A stretch of 64,000 nt of DNA from Cyanobium usitatum str. Tous (GTDB taxonomy: Bacteria; Cyanobacteriota; Cyanobacteriia; PCC-6307; Cyanobiaceae): positions 682,001-746,000 of the forward strand of contig NZ_OY986431.1 of the NCBI RefSeq assembly GCF_963920485.1. The letters run 5' to 3'. Under the pieces are notes generated by a model. That model was not told where the DNA came from. It saw only the letters and a list, made by a program, of their open reading frames with translations, and searched no databases. Shown piece after piece: positions 28,703 through 37,211 of this stretch. The position numbers and the translations under genes were made by a program. How positions within the stretch are numbered: the first letter of the stretch is position 1; every line of letters begins with the position of its first letter.

Positions 28703-30245
28703 GGGGGGTCTCCAGCAGCCACTGGCGTGCGCGGTCGCTGAGATCTTCCCCCAGCAAGGTCAGCAGCGAGTAGGCCAGCACCAGGGCCAGCAGTTGGTCG
28801 CCGGCAAACGAACTCAGGGCTTCCAGCAGCTGGCTGCCCAAACCCGTGGCTCCCACCAGCCCCACTACAACCGATTCGCGCAAAATCACATCAGCCCGGT
28901 AGGCGCCATAGGCCAAGTAGGGCCGGGCCAGGCCGCTGAAGCGGCCGTAGAGCAGGGCCAGGCGCGGACCCACCCCTGCGGCCAGCAGGGCCTGCTCCTG
29001 TTTGCCGCCACTGGTTTCAGCGGCTTCTAGGAGTAGGCGGCCGAGAATGCCTAGGTTGTGGAAGCCCAGGGCAAGGGCGCCTGTGAGCACCCCGGGCTGG
29101 AGCACAAACAGCAGCAACAGGGCCGTCAGCGGTGGCGGCCATAGCCGGCCCAGGGCCCACAGCCCCCGCACCAGCGCCCCCGCCGCCGGCCAGGGCGTCG
29201 CAAGCAGCAGCAGCAGCGGCGCCAACCCCACAGCTAGGGCCGCGGCTACCAAGGTGAGCACCAGGGTGTTGCCGATCAGGCTCGGCCAGGGCAGGGCGGC
29301 CACGGCTCCCCAGTCGGCGGCGCCCAGCGGTGGCAGGCCTTGCCACTGCAACAGGGTGGCGGGCTGCACCTCGAGGCGCCAGGCCACCACCACCAACACG
29401 GGCAGCAGGACCATGGCCCCAGCCACCATCTCCTGGCCCTGGCTGCCCACCCCCCGCTTGCTCAGTCCCAGCCGTGCCGGCATGGCCCAGCGCCGCCGCA
29501 GCCAGCCCATCAGGGCTTCCAGCAGCAGCATCACCGCCAGCAACGCCCACAGGCCGCTCCAAAGCTCGTTGAAGGCCAGCGATTGCAGGGTGAGGCGCAG
29601 CTCGGTGCCCAGCCCGCCCAGGCCAAAAACCCCCAGCAGGGTGGCGCTGCGCAAGGCGCATTCGAGCCGGTAGCCGCTGTAGCTGATCACCTGGGGCAGC
29701 AGGGGTGGCCCCAGGGCCGTGAATAGGGCGGTTGGGGCGGGGCTACCGCCGCAGCGCAGGGCTTCCAGGCTGGCGGTGGGCAGGGCATCCAGCAGGTCGC
29801 TGACCACCCGGGCTACCAGCGCTCCAAAGGGAATGGCGATTGCCACTACCGCCACCACTGGTTGCAGCCCGACCACCTGCAGCAGCAGCAGCCCCCAGAG
29901 CAGTTCGTGAATCGAGCGCGGTATGGCTAGTAGGCGGCGTATCCAGCTGGCTGGAGCGGCGCTGCCGTAGCAGGTGCGCCACACCACCCTTGAACTAGCG
30001 ATTCCCAGCACCAAGCCCAGCACCAGGCTGCCGGCCCAGCCCAATAGGGCCATGCCGGCTGTCACGGCAAGGCCACCCAGCACCGAGCCCAGCACTATTG
30101 GATGCAGGGAAGGCCGCAGGGCCGCGGCAGCAAATTGCCCCACCAGCTCCCAGCCACCGCCATGGCTGATCCCCGGCAGCAACGCCAGCAGCGGCAGCAC
30201 AACTAGGGCGGGCAGCAACACCCACAACGGCGCCGCTGGTCTCAT
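28659..30245 (-). CDS. ABC transporter permease, fused two-domain PhnE type
   Basis: A 528-aa inner-membrane permease with two PhnE-like halves. The first half has the EAA loop SLEALRCGGSPAPTALFTAL (residues ~165-185) and the second has KQEQALLAAGVGPRLALLYG (~430-450). Family segments such as IPRSIHELLWGLLLLQVVGL and YRLECALRSATLLGVFGLGG match phosphonate/phosphite permeases. Prochlorococcus PhnE is also long and fused. It overlaps the ATPase gene by 4 bp. Substrate could be phosphonate, phosphite or selenate. Confidence 0.85.
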   Translation of the reverse strand: MRPAAPLWVLLPALVVLPLLALLPGISHGGGWELVGQFAAAALRPSLHPIVLGSVLGGLAVTAGMALLGWAGSLVLGLVLGIASSRVVWRTCYGSAAPASWIRRLLAIPRSIHELLWGLLLLQVVGLQPVVAVVAIAIPFGALVARVVSDLLDALPTASLEALRCGGSPAPTALFTALGPPLLPQVISYSGYRLECALRSATLLGVFGLGGLGTELRLTLQSLAFNELWSGLWALLAVMLLLEALMGWLRRRWAMPARLGLSKRGVGSQGQEMVAGAMVLLPVLVVVAWRLEVQPATLLQWQGLPPLGAADWGAVAALPWPSLIGNTLVLTLVAAALAVGLAPLLLLLATPWPAAGALVRGLWALGRLWPPPLTALLLLFVLQPGVLTGALALGFHNLGILGRLLLEAAETSGGKQEQALLAAGVGPRLALLYGRFSGLARPYLAYGAYRADVILRESVVVGLVGATGLGSQLLEALSSFAGDQLLALVLAYSLLTLLGEDLSDRARQWLLETPHGDGHPQEAGGTWR

Positions 30246-30988
30246 GCCCCTGGGGTCCCGGCGTAAAGCTCCTCGAGCTGGCCTGGCTCAAGGCTGGCCA
30301 TGGGTTGGTCAAAGACAAGGCGGCCGGCCCGCAGCCCCAGCACCCGATCAAAACCAGCCAGCAAATCGGGACGGTGCAGGCTCAGCAGCAAGGCCCGAGG
30401 CGGCTTGGCAAGGTCTAGTAGCAGCGTTAAAAGCTCGTCGGCCAGGCGGGGATCAAGGCTGGCTAAGGGTTCATCGGCTAGCAGCAGTTGGGGCTCCTGT
30501 CGCAGTAGTCGGGCTAGGGCCACCCGCTGGCGCTGGCCGCCGGAGAGGGCGGAGACGGGCTGGTTGAGCAGGGCTGGATCGAGATCAAGCCGCTGCAACA
30601 TCGTTGTGCAGGCCTTGGTTTCTAGGGGCATCAGCAGGTTGAGCAGGGCCCGCGGCCAGCCCCAGACCGCTAGCCGGGCGGCGTTGAGGTTTTGCTGCAC
30701 GGTCAGCTCCTCGATCAGGCGCAGGTCCTGCCAGAGGGTGCCGATCCGGGCCTGCTGCCTTCGCCGGGCCCGTCCGCTGCGGGCCCGGGCCTCCCCCTGC
30801 CAAAACACCCTGCCCTGCTGCGGGGTCAGCAAGCCATTGGCCACGGCAAGCAGGGTGCTTTTGCCAGCACCGCTGGGACCCAGCAGGGCAATCCGTTCAC
30901 CGGCATCAACCTGCAGCGATACCCCATCAAGGCGAGGCTGGCTGCGGCCCTTGACGGTGATGTCTTGGAGAATCAGTAGGGACGTCAC
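30242..30988 (-). CDS. ABC transporter ATP-binding protein, PhnC type
   Basis: A 248-aa ATPase with a GTG start at 30988 (TSLLILQDITVKGRSQPRLD). Walker A is LLGPSGAGKSTLLAVANGLL, the Q-loop segment IGTLWQDLRLIEELTVQQN is PhnC-like, the signature is ALSGGQRQRVALARLL and Walker B is LLLADEPLASLDPRLADELL. It is coupled to the permease gene by an ATGA overlap. The matching substrate-binding protein is at 34957-35883, separated by the EF-hand cassette. Confidence 0.88.
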   Translation of the reverse strand: MTSLLILQDITVKGRSQPRLDGVSLQVDAGERIALLGPSGAGKSTLLAVANGLLTPQQGRVFWQGEARARSGRARRRQQARIGTLWQDLRLIEELTVQQNLNAARLAVWGWPRALLNLLMPLETKACTTMLQRLDLDPALLNQPVSALSGGQRQRVALARLLRQEPQLLLADEPLASLDPRLADELLTLLLDLAKPPRALLLSLHRPDLLAGFDRVLGLRAGRLVFDQPMASLEPGQLEELYAGTPGA

Positions 30989-31020
30989 ATGCGGGCCTGG
31001 TTCATCTGGTGATCTGGCTT

Positions 31021-31251
31021 TTAGCCTTGCCCGCTCAGTATTTCTTGCAATTTTGCCTGCAGGCTGTCGCGAACCTCCGGATCTCCCACCAATCGCAGGA
31101 TTCCTTCCCGGGGCCACCAGTTGAGCTTGAGATTGCTGACGCCATCGTTAAAGACGGCCAGCTCAAAAGCCCCCTTGTGTTGCCATTCACACGGCACCCC
31201 AAGTTGGGCAACCAGCTGCTTGAGCTCGTCCAGGGATCCCTTGAACTCCAC
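31021..31251 (-). CDS. Small conserved hypothetical protein
   Basis: A 76-aa soluble protein (EFKGSLDELKQLVAQLGVPC, then NLKLNWWPREGILRLVGDPE) with an alpha-beta pattern and a C-terminal helix. I do not recognise a named family. It ends 32 bp before the PhnC-type gene on the same strand and may be the first gene of that operon, or the remains of the junction where the operon was split. Confidence 0.55.
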   Translation of the reverse strand: MEFKGSLDELKQLVAQLGVPCEWQHKGAFELAVFNDGVSNLKLNWWPREGILRLVGDPEVRDSLQAKLQEILSGQG

Positions 31252-31422
31252 GGCGAACTAAGCGGCATCGAACCTCAGATTAGGCCCCTGCAAACCGAAA
31301 GTTTTCTTATTTCAGTAGCAATAGGCACGTTTGCCGAGGACTTGATCGGCTTTTATGTTGTGTATAAAGCATGATTTGTCGAATTCAAATTTGGCAATCT
31401 GATCAATCATTTTGATCCTTTC

Positions 31423-32907
31423 ATGGTGTCAATATCCTCTCGTTCAGATGAATTCGTCGGTCTTTTTAGTCTGTTTGATCAAGACGGAGATGGGAAAATA
31501 TCTGCGGATGAAGTGGAGCATGTTCTCGCCAGCATGGCCGGAGTGATTGCTATTGAAGATCGCCAAGCTCTGCGTGATCTGGTTGGCTGCGATGGGGAGC
31601 TGGAGCTGGCGGCTTTCAGCGGCTGGGCCCAAGGCCGGCCAGGTTTGGCTGTTGCCTCATGCCTGCGCGAGATCTTTGAGTTAGTTGATACTGATGGCAG
31701 CGGCAGCCTCAATTTTCAGGAGCTGGAGGTGCTGCTCGCGGCCCTAGCGCCCTCGTGCGCCGATCTGCCAGCGGCAGATCGGTTGCTGGCGGCCCTCGAT
31801 CGAGATGGCGATAACTGCATCAGCGTTGAAGAATTTCTGCAGCTACTCGAAGCCGATGCGGTGATCGAGCTGTCGCTGGCAGATCTGAAGCGACTGAAAA
31901 AGACCCTGGCTCAGTATGTAAACGCCTCCAGCCGCCCCAGGGTTGCCTTGGTCGAGGTCGATTGCGACCTTGGTGCCGGCACGCCGGGAGCTGGTTCTGG
32001 CATTGATTTGCTCAAGCAGGCCGCTGCCCGTCAGCAGGGGCTGCGCCAAATCAGCGATCGTTTGATTGAGGAAATAAAGGATCAGACCAGGCCAGGTGTC
32101 CGAGCCGCGGAGCTGGGCTCCGCCACCGCCACCCCCCACGCACGCCATATCGAGACGATTGCCGGCGTGATGCGGGACGCGGCCGCCTTGGTGGCCTCCA
32201 CGCTGGAGCGCGGGCTGTTCCCAATCGTGATCGCTGGTGATCACTCCACGGCTGCCTCAACCATCGCTGGCATTCGCCAGGCCCATCCCGATCGGCGCCT
32301 AGGCGTGGTGTGGATCGATGCCCATGCCGATATCCATTCCCCATACACCACTCCCTCCGGCAACATGCACGGCATGCCTTTGGCCATTGCCTCGGCTCAC
32401 GACAACACCATGGAGGCCATCAACGAGCCCGATTCAACGACCAGGTTGCTTTGGCAAGAGCTCCAATGTCTCAATGGCACGGGGTATCCATCGATCACGC
32501 TTGAAGATCTAATTTATGTGGCAGTTCGTGATACGGAACCGGCAGAAAATGTCACACTTGAGCAGTTCTCTATCCCGGTTATTACGACGGATGATGTTCG
32601 GCGATTCGGACCAGAGCAGGCAGCTCAGCGCTGCTTAGACCATCTCAGCCAAGTCGAATTAATCTATGTGAGCTTCGATGTGGATTCCATGGACTCCACT
32701 ATCTGCAAGGGCACCGGCACGCCCGTGCCTGGTGGTCTTTGGGCTGATGAGGCTCGCCAGCTCACCCGGTACCTACTGGCAGACCCCAGGGTTTGCTGCT
32801 GGGAAATCTGTGAAATCAACCCCCATCTAGATAGTCTTAATACCTTGGCTGAAGTGTCACTTAGCGTTTATCAGGATGTGTTAGAGGTGCTCGACTCCCG
32901 CCTCTAG
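31423..32907 (+). CDS. EF-hand arginase (N-terminal calcium-binding module fused to ureohydrolase)
   Basis: A 494-aa fusion. Residues 1-145 hold three EF-hand loops: 19-30 (DQDGDGKISADE), 89-100 (DTDGSGSLNFQE) and 126-137 (DRDGDNCISVEE), plus a degenerate one near 54-65. From about 172 on is an arginase fold. Mn ligands are visible as GDHS (H274), DAHAD (D299, H301, D303) and DVD (D419, D421). The substrate loop DIHSPYTTPSGNMHG (303-317) aligns without gaps to the human arginase loop, retaining the T, S, N and catalytic H positions (T310, S312, N314, H316). Only the first Asn (human N130) becomes His305. That pattern favours arginase over agmatinase. It would split arginine to ornithine and urea. 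The urea transporter gene starts 4 bp after its stop. Calcium control is inferred. Confidence 0.88.
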   Translation: MVSISSRSDEFVGLFSLFDQDGDGKISADEVEHVLASMAGVIAIEDRQALRDLVGCDGELELAAFSGWAQGRPGLAVASCLREIFELVDTDGSGSLNFQELEVLLAALAPSCADLPAADRLLAALDRDGDNCISVEEFLQLLEADAVIELSLADLKRLKKTLAQYVNASSRPRVALVEVDCDLGAGTPGAGSGIDLLKQAAARQQGLRQISDRLIEEIKDQTRPGVRAAELGSATATPHARHIETIAGVMRDAAALVASTLERGLFPIVIAGDHSTAASTIAGIRQAHPDRRLGVVWIDAHADIHSPYTTPSGNMHGMPLAIASAHDNTMEAINEPDSTTRLLWQELQCLNGTGYPSITLEDLIYVAVRDTEPAENVTLEQFSIPVITTDDVRRFGPEQAAQRCLDHLSQVELIYVSFDVDSMDSTICKGTGTPVPGGLWADEARQLTRYLLADPRVCCWEICEINPHLDSLNTLAEVSLSVYQDVLEVLDSRL

Positions 32908-32911
32908 GTCG

Positions 32912-34549
32912 ATGGACAGGTCTGTGAAATCGGCTTTTGAGCTGCTTAGAGATTTGCTCGAGCCTGCTGTTGACCTGCCCTCCAGGCTTCAACAGCTGCT
33001 GCCCACCATGGGCACCCTGCATCAGCTGCACGGCCCTGTCGCGCGAATCAACCCCGGCCTGGTTTCGCTGCTGGCAGGTTTGCGTGGCATGGCCCAGGTG
33101 ATCTTCATTAACAATCCCCTCAGCGGTCTGGTGTTGCTGCTCGCCTTCCTGGTGCAGTCGCCTTGGTTTGCCCTGTTGGCCCTGCTGGGTACCGCAGCTT
33201 CCGACTGCACAGCTCGGCTCCTCGGCTTGGCGGAGGGATTGAGGAGCGAGGGTATCTACGGCTTCAACGGCGCCTTGGTGGGCTGCGCCGTCGCCAATTT
33301 CGCCCAGTTCGATAGCCCCCTCTCCAGCCTGATTTGGGCTGCTTTGGTGCTGCTTGGTGGGGCGCTGACCACCTTGCTGCTTGAGGGGCTGGGCAGGGGA
33401 ATCAACCGTTCCCTGGGGCTACCCCCACTCACCCTGCCGTTCATTCTTGTCACCTGGGGCTTGTTGGCGTTGGCTTCGCTTGCGCCGGCGGCGGCATTGG
33501 TGCTGGCCGAACCGGTCTCGATGCCCGAGCTGGCCAGCAGCTCCCAGGCCCTCAGGGATGGGCTGCTCCGATCCGCGGGTCAGGTTTTTCTCTGCTCCAA
33601 CCCCTGGAGTGGCTTGCTGGTGCTACTTGCCACAGCCCTAGCCAGCCCCCTTGCCGCGGGACTGGGTTTGCTTGGTGCCCTAGCTGGCATGGCAACGGGC
33701 CTGCTGCTCGATGCCCCTTTGGAGGCGATCGCCCAGGGCCTCTGGGGATACAACGGCTTGCTGGTGGCGATTGCCTTGGGGGGGATTTTTTACGCCCCCA
33801 GCTGGGCCAGTTTGGCGGTGGGTCTGGGCGGGGCGGCTCTGACGAGCCTGTTCCAGTTTTGTTGGAGCTTCACTCCAGCTCCGGGCTGGCCTTCGCTCAC
33901 CTTGGCTTTTGTGCTTGCCACCTGGCTGATTCAGCTGCTGGTGCGTCGTGCCTTGCCGGCCCTGCTTCCGGTTTCGCTGCACGCCATCTTGACCCCGGAG
34001 GAGCATCGTCAGCGCTTTGTGTTGGCCCGCACCCTGCTTGCCGATTTTCGTCAAAACCTGCACCTGGCAATCACAGGCCAGCGCCGCGCTTTTTTGGTTG
34101 GACGGGTTCCGGCGCAGCTGCGGCAACAAATGTCGGCCTTGTTTCAGCGACTCGATCAAGACGGCAATGGCGTTATCAGTGCGGCGGAGCTGCTCGAGGG
34201 TCTGGGGATTGATCCCCAGCAAGCCGGAGAGGCTGGGGTGCTGGCAGCCCAGTTGGCAAGTGTGCTGCAGGCCATGGACCTGGATGGGGATGGCCGGGTG
34301 GATGCTGAGGAGTTTGGTGAGCTGATGCTTCGCCTGCAGCGCTTGCGCCTTGGCGAGGCTCGCCTGCTCAACTATTTGCTGCCAATCGATGCCAACGGCG
34401 ATGACCGGCTTGATCCGGCCGAGCTCAGACGTCTGCTGGCCAGTGTGGGCGAACGGCCTCTTAATGCTGAGGAGGAGTCCTTTCTCTTCAGCCGCTCTGC
34501 CGATGGCCTCACCTGGCTCCAGTTTGTAGACCAGCTGCTACTTACATGA
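32912..34549 (+). CDS. UT-family urea transporter with C-terminal EF-hands
   Basis: A 545-aa protein. Residues ~45-360 form a UT-type urea channel of two repeats. The first repeat has VIFINNPLSGLVLLLAFLVQ, GIYGFNGALVGCAVANF and the selectivity segment LPPLTLPFILVTW. The second has LFCSNPWSGLLVLLATALAS, GLWGYNGLLVAIALGG and WPSLTLAFVLATW. After a basic linker, three EF-hand loops follow near residues 412-423 (DQDGNGVISAAE), 455-466 (DLDGDGRVDAEE) and 492-503 (DANGDDRLDPAE). It is coupled to the EF-hand arginase gene. It could release or recapture the urea made by arginase. Gating by calcium is inferred. I do not know this fusion from the described UT proteins. Confidence 0.87.
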   Translation: MDRSVKSAFELLRDLLEPAVDLPSRLQQLLPTMGTLHQLHGPVARINPGLVSLLAGLRGMAQVIFINNPLSGLVLLLAFLVQSPWFALLALLGTAASDCTARLLGLAEGLRSEGIYGFNGALVGCAVANFAQFDSPLSSLIWAALVLLGGALTTLLLEGLGRGINRSLGLPPLTLPFILVTWGLLALASLAPAAALVLAEPVSMPELASSSQALRDGLLRSAGQVFLCSNPWSGLLVLLATALASPLAAGLGLLGALAGMATGLLLDAPLEAIAQGLWGYNGLLVAIALGGIFYAPSWASLAVGLGGAALTSLFQFCWSFTPAPGWPSLTLAFVLATWLIQLLVRRALPALLPVSLHAILTPEEHRQRFVLARTLLADFRQNLHLAITGQRRAFLVGRVPAQLRQQMSALFQRLDQDGNGVISAAELLEGLGIDPQQAGEAGVLAAQLASVLQAMDLDGDGRVDAEEFGELMLRLQRLRLGEARLLNYLLPIDANGDDRLDPAELRRLLASVGERPLNAEEESFLFSRSADGLTWLQFVDQLLLT

Positions 34550-34576
34550 ACCTGCGATCCCAACCTGAAAGCTGCT

Positions 34577-34663
34577 TCAGACCAGGGTGAGGCGGTAAAC
34601 GATCAGCGCCAGGATCAGCGCCACTAGGGACACCTCAACTAGATCAGGGCCGCGGGGATTCAT
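34577..34663 (-). CDS. Possible 28-aa single-TM peptide
   Basis: ATG at 34663 to TGA at 34577-34579 encodes 28 residues: a short polar start (NPRGPDLVE) and one hydrophobic helix (VSLVALILALIVYRLTLV). It starts 7 bp after the 90-aa membrane protein gene on the same strand, and the size and shape resemble tiny cyanobacterial membrane subunits. I cannot match it to a known one. Confidence 0.4.
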   Translation of the reverse strand: MNPRGPDLVEVSLVALILALIVYRLTLV

Positions 34664-34670
34664 TGACATC

Positions 34671-34943
34671 TCAGGTGCGCCGCCGGTCAAGGCTGGCCGC
34701 TGAGGGCAGGGCCAGGGCCAGGACCAGGGCGGGAATTTCGATCAGCAGTTGGCCGTTGCCGAAGGTGATGAAGGCCAGATCAAGAAAGGCGATGCTGCGC
34801 AGAAACAGGGACCAGGCCTCATCGCCTTCATTGTTGGCGCGGCTCCAGAGCACAAAGCCGGCCAGCAGCAGGATCAAGTCAATCAACCAGACCACGGATC
34901 TGAGGCACTGGAGAAAGTTGATTCTGAATGCTGCTGGAGCCAA
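34671..34943 (-). CDS. Small membrane protein of unknown function
   Basis: A 90-aa protein with three hydrophobic stretches (VVWLIDLILLLAGFVLW, AFLDLAFITFGNGQLLI, ALVLALALPSA) and a basic C-terminus. It lies 13 bp downstream of the PhnD-like gene on the same strand, so it is probably cotranscribed. No family recognised. Confidence 0.5.
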   Translation of the reverse strand: MAPAAFRINFLQCLRSVVWLIDLILLLAGFVLWSRANNEGDEAWSLFLRSIAFLDLAFITFGNGQLLIEIPALVLALALPSAASLDRRRT

Positions 34944-34956
34944 ACGCCCGCCTGTG

Positions 34957-35883
34957 TCAGCGGATCTTGCCGATCTGGCGCCCCACCTGCTCGATCTGCT
35001 TGTATTCGCCCGGCTTCACCGTGGTGAATTGCTGGGCGCCAAACAGGCTCAAGATCTGCTTTTGCTCTGGATCTGTGGATCGCCAGCTGATGATCGATTG
35101 GCGCAGCTTGGCGCTGAAGCCCTTGCCGAAGCGCTGGTCGAGGTTGGGCTGGCCCAGCCAGAGGTAGTCGGGGTAGCTGGGAGTGCGCCATATCTGCACC
35201 ACCTTGCTGCGGTTGGCCTTGCCGCTGCGCAGGCTGCTCTTCCACACTTGCTCATTGACGGCGCCGGCGTCGTAGGTGCCGCTCTGCACCAGGGCGATGG
35301 TGGCGTCGTGGCTGCCACTGAAGCCCGGTGCGCCGCCGGCGAAATCAGCCAACTTGACGCCCGCCTGAGCGAGGAAATACTGGGGCATTAGCCGGCCGGA
35401 GGTGGAGCTTTCCGAGCCGAAGGTGAAGCGCTTGCCCTTGAGAGTCACCAGTCCTTTCTGGCTCTGGATTGGTTTGAGACCGCTGCGGGCATTGGCGATA
35501 AATACGGTGTAAAACTGCGCATCGATGTCTCGCTGGGCAAGCATCTGGGCACCGGGTTTTTGCAGGCTGGCCTGCACGCCGGTGAGACCGCCAAACCAGA
35601 CCAGGTCAAGACTGCCTGTCCGGAAGGCGCTTACAGCAGCTGTGTAGTCGGTGACCGGCACGTAGGCAACCTTCACACCTAGTTGCTGGCTGAGCTCATC
35701 GGCCACCAGGCCGTAAAGGCGATTCAGCTTTTCGGGGTTCTGGTCGGGGATGGCTCCGATGCGCAGCACCGGCTGGGCTATGGCCGTCGGCAGCAGGGAA
35801 GCGGGCACGGGGGGGAAGACCGCCGGTAGCAGGGCTAGACAAAGCCCCGCCATTACGGCGGTCCAACGTTCTCGGGTAGGCAT
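34957..35883 (-). CDS. PhnD-like substrate-binding protein (putative selenate/phosphonate/phosphite)
   Basis: A 308-aa periplasmic protein with a signal peptide (residues 1-~37, ending SLLPTAIAQ). The mature start is LRIGAIPDQNPEKLNRLYGL, then VAYVPVTDYTAAVSAFRTGS, LDLVWFGGLTGVQA, FTFGSESSTSGRLMPQYFLA and APGFSGSHDATIALVQSGTY. The whole pattern, ending EQVGRQIGKIR, is close to proteins usually named putative selenate-binding, a branch of the PhnD family. It should feed the PhnC/PhnE-type transporter at 28.7-31.0 kb, now 4 kb away across the EF-hand genes. Whether the ligand is selenate or a reduced phosphorus compound is open. Confidence 0.82.
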   Translation of the reverse strand: MPTRERWTAVMAGLCLALLPAVFPPVPASLLPTAIAQPVLRIGAIPDQNPEKLNRLYGLVADELSQQLGVKVAYVPVTDYTAAVSAFRTGSLDLVWFGGLTGVQASLQKPGAQMLAQRDIDAQFYTVFIANARSGLKPIQSQKGLVTLKGKRFTFGSESSTSGRLMPQYFLAQAGVKLADFAGGAPGFSGSHDATIALVQSGTYDAGAVNEQVWKSSLRSGKANRSKVVQIWRTPSYPDYLWLGQPNLDQRFGKGFSAKLRQSIISWRSTDPEQKQILSLFGAQQFTTVKPGEYKQIEQVGRQIGKIR

Positions 35884-35898
35884 GGGACGGGGTGGGAA

Positions 35899-37089
35899 TC
35901 AGAGGGCGGCCAGAAAGCGCTGCAGGCGCTCCAAGCCATCCTCAATCGTGGCAGGGCCAACAGCGCAGGACAGCCGAATGCAGCGGTCGTCTCCGAAGGC
36001 AACCCCTGGCACCACCGCCAGGCCCACTTCATCGAGCAGCCGGTTGCACAGGGTCATTGAATCGAGGCCGAAGCCGCTGACATCGGGGAAGGCATAGAAC
36101 GCCCCTTCCGGCGCCAGCAGTTGCAAGCCTTCGATGGCCATCAGCCCCGCGCTGAGCAGGCTGCGGCGCTCGTTGAACTGGGCCGCCATGGCGTGCACGC
36201 AGTCGCGGGGCGCTTCGATGGCGGCCAGGGCGCCGAACTGGGCAAAACTGCAAACGTTGCTCGTGCTCTGGCTCTGCAGGGCACTGGCGGCGGCCACCAC
36301 CGGCTGGGGGCCGGCCAGCCAGCCAAGGCGCCAGCCGGTCATGGCCCAGCCCTTGGCGAAGCCATTGACCGTGAAGACGCGATCGGCTAGGTCTGGAGCC
36401 ACGGCGGCAAAGCTGTGGTGGACGTGGCCGGGAGCCAGCAGGAACTCGTAGATCTCATCGCACACCACGGCCACCTGGGGATGGCGGCGCAGCACTTCGG
36501 CAATCGCCTCCAGTTCCGGCCGGCTCAGCACCATGCCGGTGGGATTGCCGGGGCTGTTGAGCACAAGCAACTTGCTTGCTGGAGTGATGGCTGCCTCCAG
36601 TTGGGCCGGATCGAGGCGGAAGCCCTGGGCCGCTGAGCTGGGCAGCATGGTCACCGAGGCGCCGGCGAGCTTGGCGATCTCTGGATAGCTGAGCCAGTAG
36701 GGCGCCGGCAGCAGCAGCTCGTCGCCTGGCTCCAGCAGCACCTGAAACAGGTTGTAGAGCGCCTGCTTGCCGCCGTTGGTGACCAGCACCTGTTGGGCGG
36801 TGGTGGCTATGCCGTTTTCAGTGCTGAGCTTGGCGGCTATGGCATCGCGCAGGGCAGGCTCGCCGGCGGCTGGGCCGTAGCGGGTGTGGCCTGCCTCCAG
36901 AGCAGCGGTGGCGGCCTGGCGGATGAAGGCCGGGGTGTCGAAATCAGGTTCGCCGGCGCTGAGGCTGCAGATGTCCTGACCATCGGCCTTGAGGGCTTTG
37001 GCTCGGGCGGCAATGGCCAGGGTGAGGGAGGGCTGGAGGGCCCGGGCCCGGGCAGAGAGGGCCGGAGTGGTGGTGGGCGCGGCGGTCAT
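35899..37089 (-). CDS. PLP-dependent aspartate aminotransferase family protein
   Basis: A 396-aa class I aminotransferase from ATG 37089 (MTAAPTTTPALSARARALQP). The frame is open a further 44 codons upstream with other Met codons, but the family homology begins here. Motifs are SLSAGEPDFDTPAFIRQAA, GHTRYGPAAGEPALRDAIA, the NSPGNPTGM loop, DEIYE and the PLP lysine in TVNGFAKGWAMTGWRLGW, with RLSCA near the end holding the carboxylate-binding Arg. It fits bacterial aspartate/prephenate aminotransferases (AspC/AatA, subgroup I-beta). It ends 16 bp from the PhnD-like gene. Confidence 0.9.
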   Translation of the reverse strand: MTAAPTTTPALSARARALQPSLTLAIAARAKALKADGQDICSLSAGEPDFDTPAFIRQAATAALEAGHTRYGPAAGEPALRDAIAAKLSTENGIATTAQQVLVTNGGKQALYNLFQVLLEPGDELLLPAPYWLSYPEIAKLAGASVTMLPSSAAQGFRLDPAQLEAAITPASKLLVLNSPGNPTGMVLSRPELEAIAEVLRRHPQVAVVCDEIYEFLLAPGHVHHSFAAVAPDLADRVFTVNGFAKGWAMTGWRLGWLAGPQPVVAAASALQSQSTSNVCSFAQFGALAAIEAPRDCVHAMAAQFNERRSLLSAGLMAIEGLQLLAPEGAFYAFPDVSGFGLDSMTLCNRLLDEVGLAVVPGVAFGDDRCIRLSCAVGPATIEDGLERLQRFLAAL

Positions 37090-37211
37090 CCCTGTGTCCG
37101 GCATCAGGACGCGCGGCATCAGCACTGGCTGGCATCCTGCCTTACGGATTTGCCGCGTACGGTTCAAAGGGGCACGAAATGGCCAGCTAGTTACACGTTG
37201 ATGGTTTTGCC

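Noticed and set aside
31423-32907. Guanidine hydrolase or agmatinase identity for the EF-hand ureohydrolase
   Set aside because: The SGNMHG loop and overall alignment fit arginase better; not excluded without an assay, because one substrate-loop Asn is His.
34663-35391. 242-codon plus-strand frame across the PhnD-like gene
   Set aside because: Antisense to a gene with a clear signal peptide and family motifs.
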